This document shows, one piece after another, positions 21,362 through 28,212 of a stretch of 28,212 bases of DNA. A program made the position numbers and the translations under genes. Origin of the DNA: Ruminococcaceae bacterium UBA7030 (GTDB taxonomy: Bacteria; Bacillota; Clostridia; Oscillospirales; Acutalibacteraceae). Position 1 is the stretch's first letter; the number at the start of each line of letters is the position of its first letter. Below the pieces are notes generated by a model. The model was not told the DNA's origin, did no database searches, and saw only the letters and a list, made by a program, of their open reading frames with translations. The DNA is taken from positions 1 through 28,212 of the forward strand of contig DLBD01000110.1 in NCBI GenBank assembly GCA_002494125.1, given 5' to 3'.

Positions 21362-24300
21362 TTATGCAATCCAGCCGTAGCCTTGAATTGACATATCAAT
21401 AAAATGGTCGAGAAGAAGGTTTGTTTTTGATGCAAATGATTCCTTATCATAGTCTTCACAATCCTTCAAATCATCATACATTGAAAGTGCAATTGCTTGT
21501 CTTACTTTTGCTTTAGGCTGTTCATCTTTATACCAGTCCACCACAAACAGTTCGGCTTTTTCTGCAGTCAGCTTCTTATAAATGCTTTTTGCCGCCAGTT
21601 TAACCTTCTGATCCTCCGCCTTGGTTAGCTTTTTACCTTTGACAAGTAAATCATAGAGTTCAAGCTCTTCTTCGGTCAAGCCTTCAAAGTTAGCTCGCGA
21701 GGATTCTGCTTTCAGTTCTTCAATGAGTTGAAGAAGCTGCTCGTAATAATCCTCGTTTTCGGAACCGCCTGCATTATAACGGTCGATAATGCTCTTGTAC
21801 CGTTCGGAAAACTTAACTCTGGTAGTGTTTTTGTTAATCATTTGTTCCAGAGCCTGCTTCAGGTATTCTTTGAGGTCATCAATCTCAACTGCTTTGTATG
21901 GTGCACGCTTAATTTCTCTACGCAAATCATCGGTGTTAATCTTTGATAGATCAATAACCTTGGTTCCGTGAATGACATATTCTGGGTTATCATTGTCCTC
22001 GGTTTTTTCGGAAATAACACTTACATCAAGGATTTCGGACATTCTCGCTTTTGCCCGTTCAACCTTTTCATCATCCACGTTATTGTTGAATAAATCATGA
22101 AGATATTTCAGCGGTGCAAATTTTTCATTATGCCAATTCATTTCAAAGATTTCGGGTTTGGACGCTTCGTGAAGGCTTACCATAGTATTGGTAATAACCT
22201 TAAACTTTTCTTTTGTATCATCCCTTGAAATAATGTCATCAAAAATTCGGATTCTGTCGAAGGTTCCGCTCTTGTTTAGTTCCTCGAGGTCGTAGCCAAT
22301 GCTCTTTAAGAAATTGTCGCCTTCATCAATGGATTGATTAAGCAGTTCAACAAGCATTTCTATATCCTTTGCGGGATAGTCATCGGAATCGTCGCTTGTC
22401 GCGTAATCGCTGAGTGCCTGACGCATCCATTTGAATACATTTACATAGTCAACAATAATTCCGCAGGGCTTGCCTGGGAAAACTCTGTTTGCTCTTGCAA
22501 TCGCCTGCATAAGCGTGTGGCTCTTCATTGGTTTGTCAAGATAAACCGTAGAAAGATTTTTTACATCAAATCCCGTCAGCCACATAGCACAGACAAACAC
22601 AAGCCGCAACGGGTCATGAGGAGTTTTAAATCTGTCTTCAATATCCAAGCCCTCAGGTGTAATTGCATTCATCTTCTCTCTGTGCTTGGTTATATCAAGT
22701 CCCAGAGCTTTGAATTTTTCCTCCTCACCGTTCTCTTCGGATATAACGACCGCCATATCCGTATATTGCATATATTCAATTATATTTGTAAGACGCACTC
22801 TTTCTTCTGCTGTTTCAGCAGTGTTTCTCTCTTTGATAAGTGCTTTGATTTCCTCCTGCCAGTAATGCTGCACCTTATCGTACATTTTTACTGCAGTGTA
22901 CTTATCAACGGAAACAACAAGACCTTTACCGAGGAAGCCTCGCCTCGGAAAATGGTGTGCAATATCTCTTGCGATTTTATCGAGCCTGTCCTCGCGTTTT
23001 ATAACCTCAAGAATTCGGGAGCCTGAGTTTTCAAGCTTCTTAACCTCTTCTTCGTTGAGGTCCTCATCCTCAATAATATCAACAATATCGTCGTCAAGAA
23101 AGTTGTTCTGAAGTCCTACCTCGGGAACACGCCTGCTGTAAAACAGCGGAACAGTCGAGCCGTCCTCAATAGATTGTGCAAAATTGTATTCTGAGACATA
23201 GTCACCGAACCACTGATTAGTAAGCCTTTTTGAGCCGAGAAGGGGCGTGCCCGTAAACGCAATAAAGTTTGCGTTTGGAATCGCTCTTCTCATATTTTCT
23301 GCAAGGTCTTTGTACTGCGTTCTGTGTGCTTCGTCAACCATAACAATAATGTCGTCACGCTCCGAAAGCACGGGGTATTTTTTGTCCTTGTCGTAACGGA
23401 ATTTGTGAATCAGAGTAAAGATAAAACTCTTGTTGCTTTGCAGATACTCACGAAGCTGCTTTCCGTTTTGTGGCTGGCACTCCTCTTTGTCGCCTATAAC
23501 CTCTGTGCGAACAAAGTTTTTATGTATCTGTCCGTCAAGGTCTTCACGGTCGGTAATAACAAGAAATGTAAAATTGCCCTCAATCTTGCGGCGTACTTTG
23601 CGGGCAAACATTACCATAGAATAGCTCTTTCCGCTGCCCTGAGTGTGCCAGAATACGCCAAGCTTACCGTTCAGCTCTTTTCTGTTATGTACGGATTTAA
23701 TAAGATTGTTTACGCCGAAGAACTGATGGTTCTTTGCAATAATCTTTGTACGCTGATTATCAAAAACAATGAAGTTTTCAATATAGTCAATAAGGCGTTC
23801 CTTGTTGAGCAGACCGTCAACAAAACGCTCTGCAGATATTCCGTTTTCCTTGATGCTTTCACGGTTTATGCTTTCCTTTTCGCTTTCAACCTTAAGCCAT
23901 TCAAAGAAATAGTCGTATGTTGCGGTAAACGAACCGAGCCTTGTTTCAAGTCCGTTTGAAAGAACGCAAATCTGGTTAAAAGCAAAAAGGTTCGGAATGT
24001 CATTTTTATAGTTAAGGAGATTCTTATTATATGCTTCTTCAATTTTAACGATACTGTTTTTAAGCTCAATGAAAACAAGCGGTAAGCCGTTGACGAAAAT
24101 CAGAACATCGGGGCGGCGGTAATTATAATGCCCCTGAATCCACATCTGCGAAACGGCTGTGAATGTATTGTTTTCGGGGTTCTCAAAATCTATAAGCTGA
24201 ACAAAGTCAAAATCGTCCCTGCCGTTGCGACGGATTTTAACCTGAATTTTATCCCTTATTTTCTTATAGTTGCGGTAGTTGACGTCCGTCATATCCGCGC

Positions 24301-24559
24301 CCGTAAAATCACGCGATAAATCCCTTGCGATATTTTCAAGAATACTTCTGTCAATATCGGGGTTTATACGGATTAAAGAGCGTAGGAGAACATCGGCCAA
24401 GACGCACTGCTTTTTAGTGCTTCTTCCCGTGCCGTCGTTCAGGTCGTCACGCTTGCTTGTGTCCGCATCGCAAATGATAATATCATAGCAAAACGGCTCA
24501 GCTTTTAGCTTTTCGAGTATCGCCTGTTCAATATCGTCTTCGGTGATATAGTTCGGCAT
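21362..24559 (-). CDS. hsdR: Type I restriction-modification system, restriction/translocase subunit HsdR
   Basis: The 1065-residue motor and nuclease subunit of a type I restriction enzyme. The N-terminal PD-(D/E)xK nuclease has Asp151 in RRPDVLIFV and Glu165/Lys167 in VFIELKN. The SF2 helicase follows with Walker A TQGSGKS (306-312), DEAH (409-412), TGTPL, and the motif VI-like MQAIARANRVFPGK. A C-terminal helical region (about 760-1065) should contact the HsdM/HsdS methylase. All nuclease and ATPase residues look intact and the length is normal, so it is probably active. AAAGGAG precedes the ATG. It is separated from hsdS by five accessory genes, which is unusual. Confidence 0.96.
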   Translation of the reverse strand: MPNYITEDDIEQAILEKLKAEPFCYDIIICDADTSKRDDLNDGTGRSTKKQCVLADVLLRSLIRINPDIDRSILENIARDLSRDFTGADMTDVNYRNYKKIRDKIQVKIRRNGRDDFDFVQLIDFENPENNTFTAVSQMWIQGHYNYRRPDVLIFVNGLPLVFIELKNSIVKIEEAYNKNLLNYKNDIPNLFAFNQICVLSNGLETRLGSFTATYDYFFEWLKVESEKESINRESIKENGISAERFVDGLLNKERLIDYIENFIVFDNQRTKIIAKNHQFFGVNNLIKSVHNRKELNGKLGVFWHTQGSGKSYSMVMFARKVRRKIEGNFTFLVITDREDLDGQIHKNFVRTEVIGDKEECQPQNGKQLREYLQSNKSFIFTLIHKFRYDKDKKYPVLSERDDIIVMVDEAHRTQYKDLAENMRRAIPNANFIAFTGTPLLGSKRLTNQWFGDYVSEYNFAQSIEDGSTVPLFYSRRVPEVGLQNNFLDDDIVDIIEDEDLNEEEVKKLENSGSRILEVIKREDRLDKIARDIAHHFPRRGFLGKGLVVSVDKYTAVKMYDKVQHYWQEEIKALIKERNTAETAEERVRLTNIIEYMQYTDMAVVISEENGEEEKFKALGLDITKHREKMNAITPEGLDIEDRFKTPHDPLRLVFVCAMWLTGFDVKNLSTVYLDKPMKSHTLMQAIARANRVFPGKPCGIIVDYVNVFKWMRQALSDYATSDDSDDYPAKDIEMLVELLNQSIDEGDNFLKSIGYDLEELNKSGTFDRIRIFDDIISRDDTKEKFKVITNTMVSLHEASKPEIFEMNWHNEKFAPLKYLHDLFNNNVDDEKVERAKARMSEILDVSVISEKTEDNDNPEYVIHGTKVIDLSKINTDDLRREIKRAPYKAVEIDDLKEYLKQALEQMINKNTTRVKFSERYKSIIDRYNAGGSENEDYYEQLLQLIEELKAESSRANFEGLTEEELELYDLLVKGKKLTKAEDQKVKLAAKSIYKKLTAEKAELFVVDWYKDEQPKAKVRQAIALSMYDDLKDCEDYDKESFASKTNLLLDHFIDMSIQGYGWIA

Positions 24560-24570
24560 AATGGTCTCCT

Positions 24571-25101
24571 TTAATATTTCTTATGAATTCGATGACAATT
24601 ATTAACTCTCAACATGCATTCATCAACGAGTCCATCTTGATTTCTGTTAAGCATTAATAATGTGTCATAATAATACTTGTTTCCTAACACATCATGGCAG
24701 TAAATTTTAAAATTGTTAAACTGTTCGTCACGCCCTGCATACATATTAATCGAAAAATAGGAGTTTTTATCTACTGTCGAATCAGCAAAAGACTCATATT
24801 TATTACTATCAGATTCTATATAATCAATAAATAAGATACCATTATCGGTGTTTTTAAAGCATCCAAAGATACGCGTGCAAGTATCACCCGCAGTAGCAAA
24901 CTCAAAAGTTAAATAGGATTTTAACTGCTTGGTATTATCGTAATCAGTATTAATAATAATCGGCTTAACTTTTTCTATTTCTTCCTGTTTTTTCTGCTTT
25001 GCTTCCCACTTAATAGTTACGATTACACCCGCAAGCGTTAACCCTCCGCCGATTATAGCGGAAATAAGTGGAATCAAAACATCTGTTATCCATTCTGTCA
25101 T
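24571..25101 (-). CDS. Uncharacterised single-pass membrane protein in the hsdS-hsdR cassette
   Basis: A 176-residue protein with one N-terminal membrane helix (IPLISAIIGGGLTLAGVIVT, residues 11-30). A basic stretch follows (KWEAKQKKQEE), then a soluble, mostly beta-looking domain (about 45-165) with FEFATAGDTCTRIFGCF and a C-terminal HRIHKKY. I do not recognise the family. The soluble part probably faces the cytoplasm by the positive-inside rule. An AAGGAGC site overlapping the upstream stop precedes the ATG and the hsdR ribosome binding site follows its own stop, so the gene is embedded in the operon. Its AT richness exceeds that of hsdR. Confidence 0.75.
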   Translation of the reverse strand: MTEWITDVLIPLISAIIGGGLTLAGVIVTIKWEAKQKKQEEIEKVKPIIINTDYDNTKQLKSYLTFEFATAGDTCTRIFGCFKNTDNGILFIDYIESDSNKYESFADSTVDKNSYFSINMYAGRDEQFNNFKIYCHDVLGNKYYYDTLLMLNRNQDGLVDECMLRVNNCHRIHKKY

Positions 25102-25111
25102 ATATTGCTCC

Positions 25112-26215
25112 TTATTTTAGAATATTTGGTATTTCAGGATATAGTTTTTGAGCATTGGCTTGTGCTAAAACTATGCCAACAGGTGTAAGTGTGGTATAAT
25201 ATGGCAAGTTTTTCCACCAATCAAAAACAGTGTTAATAGTATTGTTGGATAGGAGTTTGCTCAAAAAGGCATTGCAAACCTCATTCTTGAGGTTTTGATT
25301 TTGAGAATACATATCAAATACTTTTTCTATTGTTTCGTATTGGGCATCAGATATAGGAACGTTTTGTCTTCCTCCATTAAAAACAGATGATATCTTTAGG
25401 TTTCTTATCCCACTTTTAAAAGGTGTATTAATGCGCACATAATTTGGCAATAGTTCGTGGTCTTGCATAATTAACCAGTATGGCAAACCTACGTTAGTTA
25501 GTTCTTCTAAAGCAGTATAATATGTATCACTACCTTTTTCAATACCTACACATACATACCCATTATAATACTTTTGGAAGCTGTTTTCTAATGGTTCGTG
25601 TGTTCTGATAGTGTCATTCTTTACTAAACTCAGCAGTTCTAAATGATCTAACCAGTCATTCCCTTTTGGAGGATTGCATGTTAAAACTCTCTCATATAGT
25701 TTAGCCAATAGTTCTATCCCTTCGGATATACCTCCTGCTCCAGGTTGCAATTTATGTATAGCAAATAACAATGTCAATCCACAAAGTGCATCATCATCAA
25801 TTTTATCAACTATCTTAATTGCTTCGCTAATGCTTAAAGATCTTTTTCTATCATTTCCGTGATTCACGCGATCAACCAATAATTCCGATAACAACTCATA
25901 ATCCGAGTCTCTTTCGGAAGCCGCAGCAGTTTTTTGTGCATCACGCAAAACAAATTGAAATGCAGGATCAGCAAAAGCATCTAAAGCTTTGTCCATTTGA
26001 GCCATTTTGGGTATAACAACATCTTCTAGTTTTTGAACTCTCTGTTGGGCTATCGCTAATGCTTCTTGTGTCTTTACTGCTCCAAAGTTTTCAAATTCTT
26101 CCCTGCATATTTCTCTTGCACGTTGTTCAGTAATACCGTTATAAACATTTACAATGCCTGCCTGAAACTGTTGTGAATTATCGCCTGCATTTTGTGTTTG
26201 ATTATTCTTTCCCAT
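25112..26215 (-). CDS. LPO_1073/Vpar_1526-like protein with N-terminal Q/N-rich motif
   Basis: A 367-residue soluble protein. The first 30 residues hold GDNSQQFQAGIVNVYNGITE, then RAREICREEF, a combination I associate with the LPO_1073/Vpar_1526 family and other conflict-system proteins. A helical segment with coiled-coil character follows (about 45-75, EALAIAQQRVQKLEDVVIPK). The rest is a largely helical domain of unknown function with FDWWKNLPYYTTLTPVGIVL near the end. The short motif FQAGIVNVYNG resembles bacterial amyloid signalling motifs (Q-x-G cores flanked by Asn/Val). Its start overlaps the small membrane protein gene by 14 bases, so the two are translationally coupled. Family name is from memory, not a search. 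Confidence 0.72.
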   Translation of the reverse strand: MGKNNQTQNAGDNSQQFQAGIVNVYNGITEQRAREICREEFENFGAVKTQEALAIAQQRVQKLEDVVIPKMAQMDKALDAFADPAFQFVLRDAQKTAAASERDSDYELLSELLVDRVNHGNDRKRSLSISEAIKIVDKIDDDALCGLTLLFAIHKLQPGAGGISEGIELLAKLYERVLTCNPPKGNDWLDHLELLSLVKNDTIRTHEPLENSFQKYYNGYVCVGIEKGSDTYYTALEELTNVGLPYWLIMQDHELLPNYVRINTPFKSGIRNLKISSVFNGGRQNVPISDAQYETIEKVFDMYSQNQNLKNEVCNAFLSKLLSNNTINTVFDWWKNLPYYTTLTPVGIVLAQANAQKLYPEIPNILK

Positions 26216-26375
26216 TGATATTATTTATACTCCCAATTTGTGTTTGAGTTGAGTTATTTCTTGCTTTTTGTTTTTGCTTATTTGAACCAAATTTGTAACC
26301 TACGCCACCGCCAACAAACAACCCTATAACAAGCGTAATTATTGCTGTTCCTAACCCATCAAAAAACCATTCCAT
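26202..26375 (-). CDS. 57-residue membrane protein with C-terminal Q/N-rich motif
   Basis: A short gene that many annotation pipelines would miss. The protein starts MEWFFDGLG and has one membrane helix (about 9-28, with a VGGGVG glycine run). A basic stretch KQKQKAR follows, and it ends NNSTQTQIGSINNINGKE. AGGAGC lies upstream, inside the end of the preceding gene, and the ATG is one base after that gene's stop. Its 3' end overlaps the 367-residue protein gene. The tail TQIGSINNING resembles the TQ-x-G core of RHIM-like and bacterial amyloid motifs and parallels QQFQAGIVNVYNG in its neighbour. Function unknown; a small membrane effector or anchor is an inference. Confidence 0.7.
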   Translation of the reverse strand: MEWFFDGLGTAIITLVIGLFVGGGVGYKFGSNKQKQKARNNSTQTQIGSINNINGKE

Positions 26376-26376
26376 A

Positions 26377-26952
26377 TTATTGCTCCTGTAATTTTAGAAT
26401 TAGCGGTAATAACACCATTGCTACGTCAAAGCTCTTATCAGCAATCCATTTGACGATTGGTGCAACTCTTTTCCACTTTAACTTTTTCTTGTCATTTGAA
26501 TTAAATACGGTTTCAATTTCGTTAATTCTTTCTATCAATTCCTCTGTTTCGTCATCAGTTAATGATGTCATATCTTCAACTTTTGAACGTGCACTCTCAA
26601 AGGTAATATCCATTGTTATTGTGTTTGTATTATTAATATTAACCTGTGTTGATGGCAATTCAGGTAGGGAAATAACATTCATTCCATATTTGAATGAAAT
26701 AAGTTTTGATTTAGCTAACAGTAAGTTATCTTTAATATAATCACTATATTCACTACTAATGACATAGTTAATTTGTGTTCCGTCTTTATTTGAACCCCAA
26801 AAACTTGTACACCATTTATCTATACACGACTGATATTTTCCATCAATTTCAATAAAAAGTTGCCATTGTTGTTCTCTTCCCTGATTCAAACATTGATTTA
26901 TTCTTAATATGTCGTTATCGACCATTTCCAAAAACTCTTTTGGTATATCCAT
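26377..26952 (-). CDS. Uncharacterised protein of the hsdS-hsdR cassette
   Basis: A 191-residue protein. Residues 1-95 are mostly helical and soluble. A short Asn/Thr-rich stretch STQVNINNTNTITMDI follows at about 101-116. Then comes a charged helical stretch (FESARSKVEDMTSLTDDETE) and a hydrophobic C-terminal segment (FDVAMVLLPLILKLQEQ, 175-191) that may associate with membranes. The TQVNINN element echoes TQIGSINN in the next gene. The C-terminal layout recalls uncharacterised proteins of defence loci, but I cannot name a family. GAGAGGT precedes the ATG. Confidence 0.72.
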   Translation of the reverse strand: MDIPKEFLEMVDNDILRINQCLNQGREQQWQLFIEIDGKYQSCIDKWCTSFWGSNKDGTQINYVISSEYSDYIKDNLLLAKSKLISFKYGMNVISLPELPSTQVNINNTNTITMDITFESARSKVEDMTSLTDDETEELIERINEIETVFNSNDKKKLKWKRVAPIVKWIADKSFDVAMVLLPLILKLQEQ

Positions 26953-26985
26953 TATTTACCTCTCTGTTTAAGATTTATCACAAAA

Positions 26986-27528
26986 CTATTCTAGATTAGA
27001 AATATCAAGTTCTTCATCCAATAAATTGATTAATTCGTCTTTTTTACTGTCAACTTCATATATACTATGAACAATAAGCCTAATGCAATTATCATTGAAA
27101 CCTTCTGGTATATCTGAACTGTCATCCTGTAAAATGTTAAATGTTGTTACTATAATTCCGAATCTATTGTTAACATAATTAATTTCTTCAGCTATATCTT
27201 TATTAAATAAATGTTTTGCACCATTTATTACATCTTCAACACTAGATGAAAAACCATTTGTTCTTGAAATAACAAGTTCATTTATTTGCTTCAAATCTTT
27301 TACTGACAAATCTCGAAAGCTCTCCCACTCATCATGCATTTTCAGATTATAGCAATAGTCGAACACTGTAATAAGATTTCTGTAGACTTCATGTCTATAT
27401 TTATATACATTTACTTTTAATTGCTTTTTTTCTAATTTTTGCTGTTTTTTATGTAAACTGTATGTTTGGTAAATAATAATTATAGTTAACACTAGCGTAA
27501 ACAATGCACTTGCACCAGTAAAAATCAT
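26986..27528 (-). CDS. Uncharacterised single-pass membrane protein next to hsdS
   Basis: A 180-residue protein with an N-terminal membrane helix (ALFTLVLTIIIIYQTYSL, about residues 8-25), a lysine-rich coiled stretch (HKKQQKLEKKQLKVNVYKY) and a helical soluble domain with acidic C-terminus. No family recognised. The first standard start is the ATG at 27528, which lacks a good ribosome binding site. Ten codons upstream in the same frame an ACG (27556-27558) stands six bases after GGAGGTG (the end of hsdS), reading ACG AAA CCT GAA. It could be a non-standard or mutated start. Confidence 0.7.
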   Translation of the reverse strand: MIFTGASALFTLVLTIIIIYQTYSLHKKQQKLEKKQLKVNVYKYRHEVYRNLITVFDYCYNLKMHDEWESFRDLSVKDLKQINELVISRTNGFSSSVEDVINGAKHLFNKDIAEEINYVNNRFGIIVTTFNILQDDSSDIPEGFNDNCIRLIVHSIYEVDSKKDELINLLDEELDISNLE

Positions 27529-27561
27529 TTCCCAAAATGCTATAGTTTCAGGTTTCGTAGT

Positions 27562-28212
27562 TTACACCTCCAATTTGCCGCTCATGAGGCGGGGCAATAA
27601 TAAATCACGTTGTTTGATAAGGTTTTGATTACAATATAAAAGTGTTTTTATTCTATCAAATATTAGTTGCGTTAATACATGATATTCATAAACCAATTCT
27701 CTTGTTGGATATATAACTTTTAAGCGTTCAAATTTCCCTTTGCTTAGATTAGTCATCGTTGCGCCTGTTGCGCCAAATGCAACAATAGAAGGTCTTAACG
27801 ATACGCAGGTCTGATACAACCATTCCAATTCTGATAAATCATTAAGTATTAAAGAATTGATCTGTTGATTTGTGTGTGAGGGATTTGTTGTAATAGCAAC
27901 AACCCCCGCTGTACCTATACATGAAACCATAATGCTATTAGTTGGAAGCAATTTTTTTGGTTGACTTCTATTACCAATTTCAGAAAGCATCTCTTCTGTT
28001 TGGATAACAAAAGTATTGCCATGCATATCTGGCGTTTTCACAAACATATATTTTTCGCCATAGTTATCACTATTTTCGGTTGAAGGCGTTTTTCCTGTTT
28101 CAACTCTTCCAAAGTCACTAAGCCTTTTTATCAGCCACCCTTTTGGAATTCCGTTTTCAAATTCGGTGTTTTGCCAGTTGGGGAAACGGAAGCGGACAAA
28201 CCATTCCTTATA
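27562..28212 (-). CDS. hsdS: Type I restriction-modification specificity subunit HsdS (C-terminal 216 residues; runs off the right edge)
   Basis: The DNA-recognition subunit of the type I system. The visible part begins YKEWFVRFRFPNW, the central conserved region that links the two target recognition domains. The second recognition domain follows (GIPKGWLIKRLSDFGRVETG, GNRSQPKKLLP, GATMTNLSKGKFERLKVIYP). The end is the second conserved helical region, closing with NLIKQRDLLLPRLMSGKLEV, a typical HsdS end. The frame is open to the window edge, so the first recognition domain and hsdM lie outside. Its last codons carry GGAGGTG, which may serve the next gene. Confidence 0.95.
   Translation of the reverse strand, partial: YKEWFVRFRFPNWQNTEFENGIPKGWLIKRLSDFGRVETGKTPSTENSDNYGEKYMFVKTPDMHGNTFVIQTEEMLSEIGNRSQPKKLLPTNSIMVSCIGTAGVVAITTNPSHTNQQINSLILNDLSELEWLYQTCVSLRPSIVAFGATGATMTNLSKGKFERLKVIYPTRELVYEYHVLTQLIFDRIKTLLYCNQNLIKQRDLLLPRLMSGKLEV

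Overview
The window looks like a low-GC, Gram-positive, anaerobic gut-type Firmicute, most likely class Clostridia (Oscillospiraceae/Ruminococcus-like). This is inferred from strong AGGAGG-type ribosome binding sites, near-consensus sigma-A promoters with 17-bp spacers, a T-box leader, a preQ1 riboswitch, an agr-type quorum-sensing locus, and gene families usual in that group. Species cannot be assigned from the sequence alone.

Positions 1-8424 are mostly housekeeping. A TrpB2-type tryptophan synthase beta gene (cut by the window edge) sits behind a T-box leader with a TGG (Trp) specifier. Divergent from it are nadB and nadC. Convergent to these is a two-gene unit of rlmB and an 813-residue protein that looks like a P-type ATPase without its phosphorylated aspartate. 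Next come hisF and hisH, translationally coupled to an uncharacterised membrane protein. Positions 8476-8880 hold tRNA-Ser(CGA) followed by a duplicated tRNA-tail/terminator module. Positions 8897-10854 hold a TraX-family membrane protein, another membrane protein and a DUF1653 protein.

Positions 10853-14726 form a complete agr-like signalling locus. An AgrD-type precursor peptide of 47 residues, too short for most gene finders, overlaps agrB on the + strand. On the - strand are a helix-turn-helix regulator, an AgrA-like LytTR regulator, an AgrC-like kinase and, in the same operon, an atypical RpiB-family isomerase. The agrD/regulator intergenic region carries palindromes that could be operators. 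The model: AgrB processes AgrD to a thiolactone signal, AgrC senses it, and AgrA and the XRE protein set expression.

Positions 14718-17870 encode an antibiotic-biosynthesis-monooxygenase-fold protein, a heparinase II/III-family protein without a signal peptide, and a Gfo/Idh/MocA oxidoreductase, suggesting intracellular breakdown of acidic oligosaccharides. A preQ1-I riboswitch and queT follow, then a response regulator with PAS-like regions and no DNA-binding output domain.

From about 20.1 kb to the right edge the window looks like an inserted defence island. A 33-codon 3' remnant of a chromosomal gene with its terminator marks the border. Then, all on the - strand, come a HipA-like kinase, hsdR, five accessory genes and the C-terminal half of hsdS (hsdM presumably lies beyond the window). 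The AT-rich five-gene cassette between hsdS and hsdR includes a 57-residue membrane protein and a 367-residue LPO_1073/Vpar_1526-like protein. Both carry short Asn/Gln-rich motifs resembling bacterial amyloid signalling motifs. Together with the unannotated AgrD, this cassette is the most interesting part of the window.
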